Source: JBOGNO01 sp050747245 (GTDB taxonomy: Bacteria; Acidobacteriota; Terriglobia; Acidiferrales; UBA7541). From it: a stretch of 49,895 nt of DNA. Location of the stretch: assembly GCA_050747245.1 (NCBI GenBank), contig JBOGNO010000018.1, positions 1-49,895 on the forward strand, read 5' to 3'. The position numbers and the translations under genes are program-made. The notes beneath the pieces were generated by a model, which made no database searches, had not been told where the DNA came from, and saw only the letters and a list, made by a program, of their open reading frames with translations. Of the stretch, positions 17,489 through 26,308 are shown piece after piece; within the stretch, counting starts at the first letter, position 1; each line of letters starts with the position of its first letter.

Positions 17489-17866
17489 TTAAGCGGCCCA
17501 CACGATGGCGACTCCGACGCAAACGAGCAGCACGCCGACCCAGCGCGAGGCGCTGATCTTTTCGCCGAGAAAATATTTTGCGCCGAACGCGCCGGCGGCG
17601 TAGCTGAGCGCCGAGGCCGGAACGACGAAGCTGACGTTCTCCCAGGAGAGAAACACCAGCAGGGCGAAGAAGCCGACGGTCATGAGCGAGAGAGCGAACC
17701 ACATCCATCCGACGCGAAAGGCGCGAACCACGACGTTCAGGATGTCGCGCGGCGTGAAGCGATGGACTTCGCCAATCTGCTTCATGGCGTGCGTGAGGGC
17801 GATTTCGCCGCCAGTCCCGGCGACGACCAGCACCAGCATGCACAACGCTTCGCGAATGAAGTGCAT
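17489..17866 (-). CDS. Half-size DMT/EamA-like transporter, second of a pair
   Basis: A 125-residue protein with four predicted membrane helices, the size of SMR/ArnE-ArnF subunits and half of a normal 10-helix EamA protein. The signature region SFVVPASALSYAAGAFGAKYFLGEKIS..RW.GV corresponds to the DMT motif before the last helix (proline, then A...LGE). It starts one base after the stop of its sister gene and ends 13 bp before hpnI, so the two probably work as a heterodimer in one operon. ArnE/ArnF flip aminoarabinose-undecaprenyl phosphate, so moving a lipid-linked sugar or a hopanoid glycoside is a reasonable inference. Confidence 0.8.
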   Translation of the reverse strand: MHFIREALCMLVLVVAGTGGEIALTHAMKQIGEVHRFTPRDILNVVVRAFRVGWMWFALSLMTVGFFALLVFLSWENVSFVVPASALSYAAGAFGAKYFLGEKISASRWVGVLLVCVGVAIVWAA

Positions 17867-17867
17867 G

Positions 17868-18284
17868 TCAGCTCGGCTCCGTGGTGCGCGGGGGAGTGCG
17901 GCCGACCATGAAAACGCCGAGGCAGATTATCCCTACGCCGAGCCAGCGCTCCGGGCGAACCACTTCGCCGAGCACGAAGGCGCCAAGAAACGCGACGAAC
18001 GCGTAGCTGCTGGCCGAAGCGGGTTGCACAAAACTGTAGTCGGCCCAGGAAAGCACGAGCATGTAGCAAATGAAAAACATCAGCAGCAGCGAAATGCCCA
18101 GCCAGATAGAGCCGGAGGTGAAAGTCTCGAAGAACAGGCGGCCAAGAGAGGCGGGCGTCCACGTCGTTACTGCGCCGATGCGCTGCATGCCCTTGCGCAG
18201 GAAAACGTCGCCCAGCGGCCCGAACACGACCATGAGGCAAATCAGGATGCCGGTCTTGAGGTGCAGCCGGGATGAAATCTTCAT
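17868..18284 (-). CDS. Half-size DMT/EamA-like transporter, first of a pair
   Basis: A 138-residue four-helix protein paralogous to the next gene: both have an N-terminal GEIALTHAM- or GDVFLRKGM-type helix end, an F/Y.L.LSW..YSFVQPAS- or VSFVVPAS-type stretch and a ..LGE....RW.GV..I..GV end. ATG 18284 overlaps the hpnJ stop by ATGA (18281-18284), which fixes the start and shows translational coupling. A much longer in-frame extension upstream would run inside hpnJ and is rejected. The substrate is unknown; the context is hopanoid side-chain modification. Confidence 0.82.
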   Translation of the reverse strand: MKISSRLHLKTGILICLMVVFGPLGDVFLRKGMQRIGAVTTWTPASLGRLFFETFTSGSIWLGISLLLMFFICYMLVLSWADYSFVQPASASSYAFVAFLGAFVLGEVVRPERWLGVGIICLGVFMVGRTPPRTTEPS

Positions 18285-19804
18285 GCGCGCTGAGTTTCTC
18301 CGGCGACGCCGGCGCCCGCGCCGGTGTTCATCGGTGGCACGGAAACAACCGGCTTGTTCTTGGCGCTGCGGCGCGCCCACTTCCAGCGCTCGTAGCGCAG
18401 CTTGAGGAACGACACGGCTTCCCCGGTGAGGCGCTTGCGCTCGTGCGCGTCCCACAGCGAATCGCGAACGACGCGCCAGGCCACGCGCGGGCGGAAATAG
18501 TATTCGTCGTAGAAACGGTTGACAGCTTGCATCATCTCCGCGCGGTTGAGACCCGGGTATTCGAGATGCGGCAACTGGTGACCCTTGGAGTCCGTGGCCG
18601 CTTCGGTGGGCATATAGCCGTTCAACTGCGCAAAGTTGTAAAGCTCGGTGCCCGGAAAAGCATGGGCCAGCGAAACCTGAATGGTTTCGCAATCAATCTG
18701 TTTCGCGTAATCAATCGTTTTTTCGATGGTCTGACGGGTCTCGCCCGGCAGGCCGATGATGAAATCGCCGTGAACGCGGATGCCGACTTTCTTGCAATTC
18801 TGTACGAAGCTGCGGCCCATTTCGATGGTGGTGCCCTTCTTGATGTTCTTGAGAATCTGCGGGTCGCCGGATTCGAAGCCGACGATCAGAAGTCGGCAGC
18901 CTGCGTCGGCCATGGCCTTGAGGGTTTCGTAATCCCCGTGGACGCGCGCGGTGCAAGACCAGCGAAATCCGACGGGCTGAAATTTCTTGCACAATTCGAT
19001 GACGCGGTCCTTGCGGATGTTGAAGGTGTCGTCGTCGAAAAAGAATTCCTTGGCCTGCGGGAACATCTTGTGGGCCTGCGCGAATTCGCGAGCGACATTT
19101 ACAGTGGAACGCACGCGCCAGGCGTGGCCGGAAAGCGTCTGCGGCCAGAGGCAGAAAGTGCAAAGCGCCGGGCAGCCGCGCGTGGTGTAAAAAGAGACGA
19201 AGGGATGAAGCAGGAATGGGACATTGTAATTTTCAATCACCAGATCGCGCTTGTAAACGTCGGTGGCGAAAGGCAGGGCGTCAAGCTCTTCGGTATGCAG
19301 CATCTCGCGCGGAGCGTTATGGACCACTTTGCCGTCGCGGAGATAGCTCGCGCCGAGAATTTCACTAAGCGGCTTTCCCTGGGCATATTCGACGACGGCG
19401 TGATCAAATTCTCCGCGCACGATGAAATCAATGTCGCGGCTGGCGAGCAGGCTCTCCGCGGGCTTGACCTGGACGTGCGGGCCGACAAAAGCAATCTTGA
19501 GGTCCGGCTTGGATTCCTTCATCTTGCGCGCGAGGAGGAGATCGCTTTCGAATCCGACGGTGGAAGTAAAAACCACGAGAAATTCGTAGTCCTGCGCGAT
19601 GCGAATGGTTTCTTCGGGCGAAACTTTGTGCGGCGGGGCGTCGAGCAAGCGGCTGCCTTCGAGCATGCCCGCGGAATACGTAAGCCATACGGGATACCAG
19701 TAGGATTCGATTTCGCGGGTGGCCGGCCAGCGGGAACTTGCACCGCCATCGAACATTTCAAAACTCGGCGGATTGAGCAGCAGCGTCTTCATCACGGACG
19801 GCAT
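18281..19804 (-). CDS. hpnJ: Hopanoid radical SAM enzyme HpnJ
   Basis: A 507-residue B12-binding-type radical SAM protein matching HpnJ, linked to forming the cyclitol ether head group of bacteriohopanepolyols from the glucosaminyl form. The N-terminus has the family start (KTLLLNPPSFEMFDGG, then R..REI.SYWYP.WL). A cobalamin-type domain spans about 50-180. The iron-sulfur triad is C211-x3-C215-x2-C218 in RGCPALCTFCLWPQ. The ATG at 19804 is preceded by AGGAGGA (19814-19820). A good promoter lies 65 bp upstream, so hpnJ heads its own operon with the two half transporters and hpnI. Confidence 0.9.
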   Translation of the reverse strand: MPSVMKTLLLNPPSFEMFDGGASSRWPATREIESYWYPVWLTYSAGMLEGSRLLDAPPHKVSPEETIRIAQDYEFLVVFTSTVGFESDLLLARKMKESKPDLKIAFVGPHVQVKPAESLLASRDIDFIVRGEFDHAVVEYAQGKPLSEILGASYLRDGKVVHNAPREMLHTEELDALPFATDVYKRDLVIENYNVPFLLHPFVSFYTTRGCPALCTFCLWPQTLSGHAWRVRSTVNVAREFAQAHKMFPQAKEFFFDDDTFNIRKDRVIELCKKFQPVGFRWSCTARVHGDYETLKAMADAGCRLLIVGFESGDPQILKNIKKGTTIEMGRSFVQNCKKVGIRVHGDFIIGLPGETRQTIEKTIDYAKQIDCETIQVSLAHAFPGTELYNFAQLNGYMPTEAATDSKGHQLPHLEYPGLNRAEMMQAVNRFYDEYYFRPRVAWRVVRDSLWDAHERKRLTGEAVSFLKLRYERWKWARRSAKNKPVVSVPPMNTGAGAGVAGETQRA

Positions 19805-19869
19805 CAGGAAAAATCCTCCTCAGGCGCTCTACAAGCGCAGAAGTCCCCCTGGGCCTTCGACAACCTTCC

Positions 19870-19898
19870 ATTGTACTCGAATGTGCTGCCGCTCCCAA
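19870..19898 (-). promoter_or_regulatory. Sigma-70-like promoter of the hpnJ operon
   Basis: On the minus strand TTGGGA (19893-19898), a 17-bp spacer and TACAAT (19870-19875) form a near-consensus housekeeping promoter about 65 bp before the hpnJ ATG and downstream of the TolC-like gene. It suggests the hopanoid genes are transcribed separately from the efflux genes. Confidence 0.6.
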
Positions 19899-19924
19899 GC
19901 GAAGGATTGCGCGGTTTTGTTGTC

Positions 19925-21226
19925 CTAGTGGAACACCTGGGCGAGCTGGCCGGTGGAGCGCAGCAATTCGAGCTGGGCTTGCTGGCGCGCGAAATCCGCA
20001 TCCAGAAAGGCCACCCATTTCTCGCTCTCGTCGAGGCGCGCCAGCTCCAGCTCGCGAAGCGTGCTTCGGCCCTGGTCGAAGCGCGACTGCACCAGCGCGA
20101 GATTCTCCTGCGCAAGTTTCAGGTCGAGGCGCGCCACTTCGCGCGAGGCGTCGGCTTCGCGCAGGGCGCGAATCATCAGCTGCGCGTCTACGCGAACGTC
20201 GTGGCGCACTTTGCCCACAGAGAGATTGGCGAATTCCAATTCGGATTTTGCTTCGGCGATGTCCACGTGCGTTTTGGAGGCGAAAAGCGGAATGCGAATT
20301 TCCGCGCCGACGTTTACGTTGTTGCGCTGAAACGTCTTGTAGAACTCCTGATAATTATTGACGCGGCTGAACACGCTGTACTGGCCGATGAGTCCGATGG
20401 TGGGCCAATAGGCGCCGCGCTCGCCTTTCCAGATATGTTCGCGAGCGCTGCGCTCGTTCTCGGCCTCTTTGACGAGCGGGCTGGAGGCCACGGCCATCTC
20501 GACGAGGTCGCCAGAAGGCGCGGCAGCATCGGCGGGCAGATCTTCGGGAGAAACTTCGATTGCCTGATCCGCAGGAAAACCACAGAGGTCGCGAAGCTGG
20601 TCCGTGAGAATTTGATCGCGGCTCTCGAGCTGGATGATGCGCCGCTCGATTTTTGCCTGTTCGAGTTCATTGCGAGTTTCCTCGATGGGCAATTCGAGGC
20701 CGGAAGAGATTCGCTCGCGGGTGACGCCCAGGATCTTCGCAGCGCTTTCGCGCTCGGTGCGCAGAAGCTCGAGCGAATGACGCACCTTGGCGAGTTCGAG
20801 GTAGGCCGCGGCGGTGCGCAGAATCACCGCATCGCGCGTGCGATCTACTTCCAGGAGCTGATTGTGAGAGCGGTCCTCGGCGGCGCGCAATTGGCCGCGC
20901 AGCGGTGGATTGAAAAGGGCCTGCGTGTAGGACAGGCTGAACACAGAAGGCGGCCCGCCATCCGGCGTTTGCGGGAAGCCGCTGGAGTAAGCGGCTCCCG
21001 AGCCGGTGAAGAGGTTGGGGAGGAATTCGGCGCGGTCCACGCCCGCCTGTCGCAGCGAGGTGTTGTACTGGATGCGCGCAAGAGTGAGATCGCGGCTGTT
21101 CTTCAGCGCGAGCGTCACGGCGCGCGACAGAGAGAGTTTCTCCGGCTCCTGCGCGCGCAGCGGATGCGACACCGAGAAAGCAAAAGCAATCAGCAGAATG
21201 GGAGCTATCCACTTTTTCATTTTCAT
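19925..21226 (-). CDS. TolC-like outer-membrane efflux protein
   Basis: A 433-residue outer-membrane factor with a Sec signal peptide (MKMKKWIAPILLIAFAFSVS.., cleavage near HPLRAQ). The mature part has two halves of long coiled-coil helices, each beginning with the TolC-type L.L..A...AL..N. pattern and separated by short strands (for example SYTQALFNP and IRIPLFAS). It would be the exit duct for a tripartite exporter. The MacB-like permease gene lies 36 bp upstream on the same strand, and the adaptor gene is three genes further up. Confidence 0.88.
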   Translation of the reverse strand: MKMKKWIAPILLIAFAFSVSHPLRAQEPEKLSLSRAVTLALKNSRDLTLARIQYNTSLRQAGVDRAEFLPNLFTGSGAAYSSGFPQTPDGGPPSVFSLSYTQALFNPPLRGQLRAAEDRSHNQLLEVDRTRDAVILRTAAAYLELAKVRHSLELLRTERESAAKILGVTRERISSGLELPIEETRNELEQAKIERRIIQLESRDQILTDQLRDLCGFPADQAIEVSPEDLPADAAAPSGDLVEMAVASSPLVKEAENERSAREHIWKGERGAYWPTIGLIGQYSVFSRVNNYQEFYKTFQRNNVNVGAEIRIPLFASKTHVDIAEAKSELEFANLSVGKVRHDVRVDAQLMIRALREADASREVARLDLKLAQENLALVQSRFDQGRSTLRELELARLDESEKWVAFLDADFARQQAQLELLRSTGQLAQVFH

Positions 21227-21262
21227 GTGCGTAAGACCCCGCCTCGCAAGATTTACAACCTG

Positions 21263-22543
21263 CTATTCCATGCGCAGCGAATCGGTGGGCTGAAGTCTGG
21301 CCGCCCGATTCGCCGGAAGATAACCGAAAATCAAACCTGTGCTGCAGGAAACAAAAAGCGCCAGAACCACGGAGACCCAGGAAACCGGAATATGCACGGG
21401 ACCCTCCACTGGCAGAAACTGCAAAAGCGATTGCAGAAGAAGCGGGATGGAAACTGCGAGCAAAATTCCAATCACCGCTCCCGTGGCGCTGATGAGAACC
21501 GCTTCGGAAAGAAACTGATAGAGGATGGCGCTGCGCGACGCGCCGATGGCTTTGCGAATGCCGATCTCGTGAGTGCGCTCGGTCACCGTGACGAGCATGA
21601 TGTTCATGATGCCGATGCCGCTGATGAGCAGAGCCACCGAGGCGATGATCAGGAGCACGACGGTCATGGCGAAGGAAACGCTCCGAGCTGTCTCGAGGAT
21701 GCCCGTGAGATTCTGGACGCGGAATTCCACGCCCGGGCGGTGGCGGTTTTTCAGAAGTTCCTTCACCGCCTGCGTCACCAGCGGGACATCTTCCGGGCCA
21801 TCCGCCTGCGCGTAGATGGTAATGAAATAGTTCTCGCCGGTGTAATAACCCACGAGGGGAAAAGGAACGAGGACGGAATACTTGGTGATCTCCGTCTCCC
21901 CGAACGTCGCGGCGCGCTCGCGGAACTCCCCGATGACGGTGAAATCAAGTTCACCCACCCGGATACTCTTTCCCACGGGATTCTGGCCGAGAAAAGCCAG
22001 GTCCGCGAGGGCCTGCGTGGTCAGACAAACTTTGCCGCGGGATTTTTCGTCGTCATCGTCGAAGAAGCGGCCCTGAACAATCTGCAAATTGCGGATGCGA
22101 TCGAATCCAGAGGTCACGCCGACAAGGTTGACGGGCCTCGCCGCGCCGCCCGCGACAATCGTGGTGGGAAGTTTGTGGGATCCTGCGAGTGCGATGACCT
22201 GTGGAATGCTGCGCTCGATGGCGGCGAGATCTCCTTCGCTGATCTGATCGTCGAGAGTGACCGCTTGCGAGCGTCCCGAGGTTTGCAATTCGGCGTACAC
22301 CATATTGGAGCCGACCGCTTCGATCTGAGAAATGATGTAGCGCTTGCCGGCAAGGGCGATGGTCACGACCATAACGATGCACATGCTGCCGATAATGACG
22401 CCGAGCATGGTGAGTCCCGCGCGCACCTTATTGGCGCGCAGGGCCTGCAGAGCCAAGGACCAGGTTTCCGTCCACAAAATCGGAGTTCGCCGAATGCTTT
22501 TCAATAGCGGCCTATTCGAAGAATCGGATGCACGCAGGCTCAT
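21263..22543 (-). CDS. MacB-type ABC permease (MacB_PCD-FtsX) without an ATPase domain
   Basis: A 426-residue inner-membrane protein with an N-terminal helix (about 30-55, RAGLTMLGVIIGSMCIVMVV), a large periplasmic MacB_PCD domain and three C-terminal FtsX helices ending in NRAARLQPTDSLR. The motif TERTHEIGIRKAIGAS between the helices is classic for lipoprotein/macrolide exporters, where it contacts the ATPase. True MacB has its ATPase fused in front; here only the permease is present and no matching ATPase gene is in the operon. ATG 22543 is used; an in-frame GTG 22609 adds 22 residues without a clear ribosome site. Confidence 0.87.
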   Translation of the reverse strand: MSLRASDSSNRPLLKSIRRTPILWTETWSLALQALRANKVRAGLTMLGVIIGSMCIVMVVTIALAGKRYIISQIEAVGSNMVYAELQTSGRSQAVTLDDQISEGDLAAIERSIPQVIALAGSHKLPTTIVAGGAARPVNLVGVTSGFDRIRNLQIVQGRFFDDDDEKSRGKVCLTTQALADLAFLGQNPVGKSIRVGELDFTVIGEFRERAATFGETEITKYSVLVPFPLVGYYTGENYFITIYAQADGPEDVPLVTQAVKELLKNRHRPGVEFRVQNLTGILETARSVSFAMTVVLLIIASVALLISGIGIMNIMLVTVTERTHEIGIRKAIGASRSAILYQFLSEAVLISATGAVIGILLAVSIPLLLQSLLQFLPVEGPVHIPVSWVSVVLALFVSCSTGLIFGYLPANRAARLQPTDSLRME

Positions 22544-22708
22544 GGGAGTTACCAGCACGTCGATTGGAATCGCATTCCCGCGCTTATCACGGGTTCGAGC
22601 GTATCCCACGCTGGCGATTCATTCTCAACCGGCCGTGTCCCCGTCTGCAACTGATAACTAGGTCTGCTCCGGATCGGGAGGATTCGTAGACACGGCGAAG
22701 AATTTTTC

Positions 22709-23818
22709 CTATTTGCGACCCTCGCGCTTCTGCGCGATGACCAGGCCGCGCGGAGTGGGCACCAGAACGATGGAAATCAGGCCTTCCTGCTCGAGGCGCA
22801 GCGCTGCTTCGCGCACAACTCGGAAATGCGAGCTGGCGTCATGGATGAGGATGAGGCCGTGGGGGTTGAGTTGCGGCAAGAAACGCCGAATCTCCTGCTC
22901 GCGAATGTCCATGTGGCTATCGCTGAAGAGAAGATCAATGACGCCGTCCACGCGAGATTCGAGGCTGGATTCGCTGCGGGATTCAATCCACCGGGCCAGG
23001 CCGGAAGCGGCGATGCGTTCCTGGGCCTTCGCGAAAATCTCGGGATCAAATTCGACGGTAATGATTCGGCCGAATCCATTGGCTTGCAGTCCTTCAGCCA
23101 TTTTCAGGGCGCCGTGCCCGAGGAAAGTGCCGGTTTCGAGAATGAGACGCGGCTTGAGCGTGATTACCAGAGACTTCAGAAAGTCGAGGACCTCAAGCTC
23201 AGAAGATTGTGGATCCACCATGTGCCATTGATCGGGATGGGGGCACTCGGGCGTGGGCGCGGTGTATTCCAATTGCACGGAATCGCCCTCGGACGCCACG
23301 CGATCGAGGATGCGATGTCCCTCGCCGCGTCCCGTGAAACGCGGGACGACCACTCCGATTGTCACGAGGCCGATAACAATTGCCAGACTGAGCGCACTGT
23401 ATGCGAGAGTTCCATGAAGGAGTTCCGCGCGCCCGCCAAAAATTGCCGCGGCGAGCAATCCCAACGAGCCGGCCAAGATCAGATATTCGCCGAAAACAAT
23501 GCCTGCGGGCCTCTGAAAGCGAATTTGGCGCCATCCCTCGTCCCAGAGAAAAACGAAGACGAATATGCCGACAAGGATGGCCCAGGTACGCGGCGAATCG
23601 AGCGGCACGGCGCCGCGGGAAGCCGCAATGGGAATGAGCCGAATGAATAGGCCGGCTATAGTGGCCATGTTTGCAGCCGAGGAAGCCACATCCAAAACCG
23701 TCGCGAGGTTCCAACCAGCAGCCCGGCCGAAGGAAAGCCTGCGGCGGCGCAGGTCGGCGCGAAGGACGGCCAGCGCGCCAATCAAGCTTGCGATGGGAAT
23801 GGCGTAGAGAGTGTTCAC
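22709..23818 (-). CDS. Membrane protein fused to a SAM-dependent methyltransferase
   Basis: A 369-residue protein with two parts. Residues 1-165 hold about five hydrophobic helices. Residues 185-365 are a class I methyltransferase of the Methyltransf_24/O-methyltransferase type: ILETGTFLGHGALKMAE is motif I, then IITVEFDPEIF for the acidic loop, IDLLFSDSH and a late GLILIHDAS. The fusion would anchor the methyltransferase to the inner membrane, so a lipid or lipid-linked substrate is a fair inference. The start is uncertain: GTG 23818 (used here) or TTG 23845, neither with a good ribosome site. It sits inside the adaptor-permease-TolC run. Confidence 0.72.
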   Translation of the reverse strand: MNTLYAIPIASLIGALAVLRADLRRRRLSFGRAAGWNLATVLDVASSAANMATIAGLFIRLIPIAASRGAVPLDSPRTWAILVGIFVFVFLWDEGWRQIRFQRPAGIVFGEYLILAGSLGLLAAAIFGGRAELLHGTLAYSALSLAIVIGLVTIGVVVPRFTGRGEGHRILDRVASEGDSVQLEYTAPTPECPHPDQWHMVDPQSSELEVLDFLKSLVITLKPRLILETGTFLGHGALKMAEGLQANGFGRIITVEFDPEIFAKAQERIAASGLARWIESRSESSLESRVDGVIDLLFSDSHMDIREQEIRRFLPQLNPHGLILIHDASSHFRVVREAALRLEQEGLISIVLVPTPRGLVIAQKREGRK

Positions 23819-23952
23819 TGGGATTGGGTGCGCAGGCGCGCTCAAGGTCCCCCGCGCGGAATTCCTGACTTGCCGATTCTACCGGAAATTGTTACCGCAA
23901 TTTCATTTTTGCACGGAAGCATGCGACGGTTCCGTTTTTTATCCGGCGTGGG

Positions 23953-24936
23953 CTAGCGCGAACGTTTTTCGAGATTGGCGAGGCGATCCTTCGCTTCTTT
24001 ATGACCTGGATCAATCTGCAGGGCAGCGCGATACTGCTCGGCAGCATCGCCTGATTTGCCCTCGCGCTCATAGAGCTTTCCGAGCCACACACGGGCGCCG
24101 GCGTGGGATGGCCAATCGCTGCGTTCCGGAGTGCTGGCGAGATAGGATTTCAGATACTGCTCTGCCTGCGGCAAAGCGTTCCCGGAAATGACGCCCGAGA
24201 CGCCGCGGAAGAAAGGGAGGCGCGGGTCGGAGGGCTTCACGCGGGCCGCGGCCGCGATCGCCGTCTCGAGGGCGGTGGCATCGCTTTGCTGGACGTCAAA
24301 TTCGGCGATCTCGATGTACGCCTCGACGCTTGCTGGACGCGCGTCGAAAACAGCGCGATACTCCGCGGCCACAAGGTCGAATTTTTTCAGCTCGCGCCAA
24401 AAATCCGCGCGCGCGAGATGGCCCTCGACGGGGTCTATCAAGGCGATGGCATCGGCTTGCCCGCGCGCGTCGTCCTTGCTTCCGCCGACGATCCACGGGG
24501 CTTCGGCAAGAAATTCCATCAGATCGCGGCGCGCGCGAATATTTTTCGGATCGAGGCGCACGGCTTCTTCAAACTCATGCTTGGTCTTGCGCGCGAGAAA
24601 AAAGCTGCGGTCGCGGTCGGCTTTTCCGCCATAGGAGCGGCCGAGCCAAAGATGATAGAGAGAATCATTGGCGGCGAGCTGGACGGCCTTTTCGCCCTGC
24701 GCCACGGCGTTATCGTAATCGCGCAATTCGTAGTAGCACCGGTCCAACCAATAGTGCGCCGAAGCATCGCCGGGATTTTGATTGAGGATGGCCTGAAGCA
24801 ATTGAATGGCGAGAGTGTACTTCCCCGCTTCGAACTGCTGTTCGACCGCCTGATACGGTCCGTCCGAAGGCGGATTCGCGCGCGCGGCCGCGGGAAGAAG
24901 CAACAGACACGCCAGCGCGACACGGCGGAAGTTCAC
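23953..24936 (-). CDS. Exported TPR-repeat protein
   Basis: A 327-residue protein with a signal peptide (MNFRRVALACLLLLPAAARA) and TPR-like helix pairs, clearest at about 27-100 (A...F..GKY..AI.LL....N.....A..W...CY..L.DY..A), around 180-215 and at the C-terminus (A.VWLGKLYEREGKSGDAAEQYRAAL.IDP). It should be a periplasmic scaffold. The GTG start overlaps the adaptor stop by GTGA (24933-24936), so it is translationally coupled to the efflux adaptor and may help assemble that system. Confidence 0.82.
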   Translation of the reverse strand: MNFRRVALACLLLLPAAARANPPSDGPYQAVEQQFEAGKYTLAIQLLQAILNQNPGDASAHYWLDRCYYELRDYDNAVAQGEKAVQLAANDSLYHLWLGRSYGGKADRDRSFFLARKTKHEFEEAVRLDPKNIRARRDLMEFLAEAPWIVGGSKDDARGQADAIALIDPVEGHLARADFWRELKKFDLVAAEYRAVFDARPASVEAYIEIAEFDVQQSDATALETAIAAAARVKPSDPRLPFFRGVSGVISGNALPQAEQYLKSYLASTPERSDWPSHAGARVWLGKLYEREGKSGDAAEQYRAALQIDPGHKEAKDRLANLEKRSR

Positions 24937-26180
24937 TTCCCCGCCTCTGCTTGGGGCTCGAGCTCGCGCACTTCCATGCCGTCGCGCTGGGGAGAATCGC
25001 CGGGAAGCGCCACGTGGTCGCCCTGGGAAAGACCGCTCGAAACTTCGTATTGCGTGGCGCTGGCGACGCCGACTTCGATCGCGCGGCGCTGCAGACGGTC
25101 GTCCTTCACGACGAAAACGTAATGCTGCGCGCCATCGGAGTGGACTGCCTCGCGCGGCACCACCAAAACATTCTGCCGGTCACGCACGCGGATGCGCACG
25201 GCAACGTTTACGTTGGGAAGAAGCTCGAGTTTGTCGTTGCTCACCGAGCAAAGAACTTCGCCGACGCTGCGCACGTCATGCTTCACCACCTGTTTGGGAA
25301 TCTGAGAAGTGACGCCGTTCCAATCGCGGCCTGGCAGGGCGTCCCAGGTAACATCCACTTGCTGATTCGGCTCGAGCCAGCCCAGGTCCGGCTCATCCAC
25401 AAATGCACGGACGCGCACTTGATGCAGATCGGCGATTTCCGCCAGCACGGTGCCGACCTGCACGTAGAGATTCGGTTGGACTGGCAGGGAATACAACGTG
25501 CCATCAATGGGCGAGCGGACTTCCGAGCTGCTCACTTTCTCCTCGAGCGAACGGATCTGCTCCTGGTTTTGTTCGACGCGGAGTTCATCGCGGTGGACAT
25601 CGAGAGCGGCGCGACGACGGAGGTCTTCTCTTTTCTGCTGGAGCGCGGCGAGGCTAGCCCGTTCCGTATCGAGGGAAAGCTGATTCTGCGCGAGCTCGTC
25701 CTGCGTGGCGGCATGATCGGTTAGCAACTTTTCGAGCGCGTCGTGCAGGCGCTGGAGGTTCTGGATACTGAGCTGCGCCTTCTGGGTGTCGCTATCGAGT
25801 TGCGCCAACTCATCCGCCGGGCCGCCCGCCCGCGCCACGCGCAAATCTTCTTGGGCAGTGAGTAAAGCGCCGCGCGCCTGCGCAAGTTGCGCGCGGGCAT
25901 CGGCGGAGTCAAGCGTCACCAGCAACTGGCCGCGGCGAACCGGCTGGCCGTCAGTGGCGCTGACGCTCTCGACGAACGTCTGGAGTTCGGCGCGCATCAC
26001 GTGCGGTTCGATGGGTTCGACCTTGCCGTTGCTGGTTACATACGCGCTGAGGTTCTGGCGCACGATGGAAGCCGCCTGGACCGTGGGAGCAGGGTTGCGA
26101 TTGGCAAGCAGAATCAGCAGGAGCACGACGGCAGCCAAGCCGCCCGCCAGCCAAATCCATTTTTTCCCCGAGCCTGACAT
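24933..26180 (-). CDS. HlyD/MacA-family periplasmic adaptor
   Basis: A 415-residue membrane-fusion protein. An N-terminal anchor helix (about 9-27) leads to a split lipoyl domain (NGKVEPIEPHVMR...GQPVRRGQLL and later V.SPIDGTLYSLPVQPNLYVQVG), with a long coiled-coil hairpin between them (about 90-195), then the beta-barrel and membrane-proximal domains. It would join the inner-membrane permease to the TolC-like duct. It heads the minus-strand run adaptor, TPR, membrane-methyltransferase, permease, TolC. Confidence 0.88.
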   Translation of the reverse strand: MSGSGKKWIWLAGGLAAVVLLLILLANRNPAPTVQAASIVRQNLSAYVTSNGKVEPIEPHVMRAELQTFVESVSATDGQPVRRGQLLVTLDSADARAQLAQARGALLTAQEDLRVARAGGPADELAQLDSDTQKAQLSIQNLQRLHDALEKLLTDHAATQDELAQNQLSLDTERASLAALQQKREDLRRRAALDVHRDELRVEQNQEQIRSLEEKVSSSEVRSPIDGTLYSLPVQPNLYVQVGTVLAEIADLHQVRVRAFVDEPDLGWLEPNQQVDVTWDALPGRDWNGVTSQIPKQVVKHDVRSVGEVLCSVSNDKLELLPNVNVAVRIRVRDRQNVLVVPREAVHSDGAQHYVFVVKDDRLQRRAIEVGVASATQYEVSSGLSQGDHVALPGDSPQRDGMEVRELEPQAEAGK

Positions 26181-26219
26181 GCGATCGTACCGGAGCAGAA
26201 TTCCCCCTCGAATCCCAGC

Positions 26220-26225
26220 ATTCTA
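26220..26225 (-). promoter_or_regulatory. Candidate -10 element of the adaptor operon
   Basis: TAGAAT on the minus strand lies 39 bp before the adaptor ATG. The -35 region (TTCGCT, 16 bp away) is poor, so this is only a candidate. Confidence 0.3.
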
Positions 26226-26308
26226 GTGCCGTTCACGCAAAAGCGAACAGACCTTTTTTGCCGTGGATGTCCCAGCGCGGCGGCAATCCGCAGGCCCAAA
26301 CGCCTATT

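Noticed and set aside
16309..17556. A 415-codon plus-strand frame over hpnI
   Set aside because: It is antisense to hpnI, whose motifs and operon context are clear.
18272..22507. A 1411-codon open frame on the plus strand
   Set aside because: It lies wholly opposite hpnJ, the TolC gene and the permease, which have clear family motifs. GC-rich codons on one strand leave the antisense frame open; its translation is low-complexity and matches nothing.
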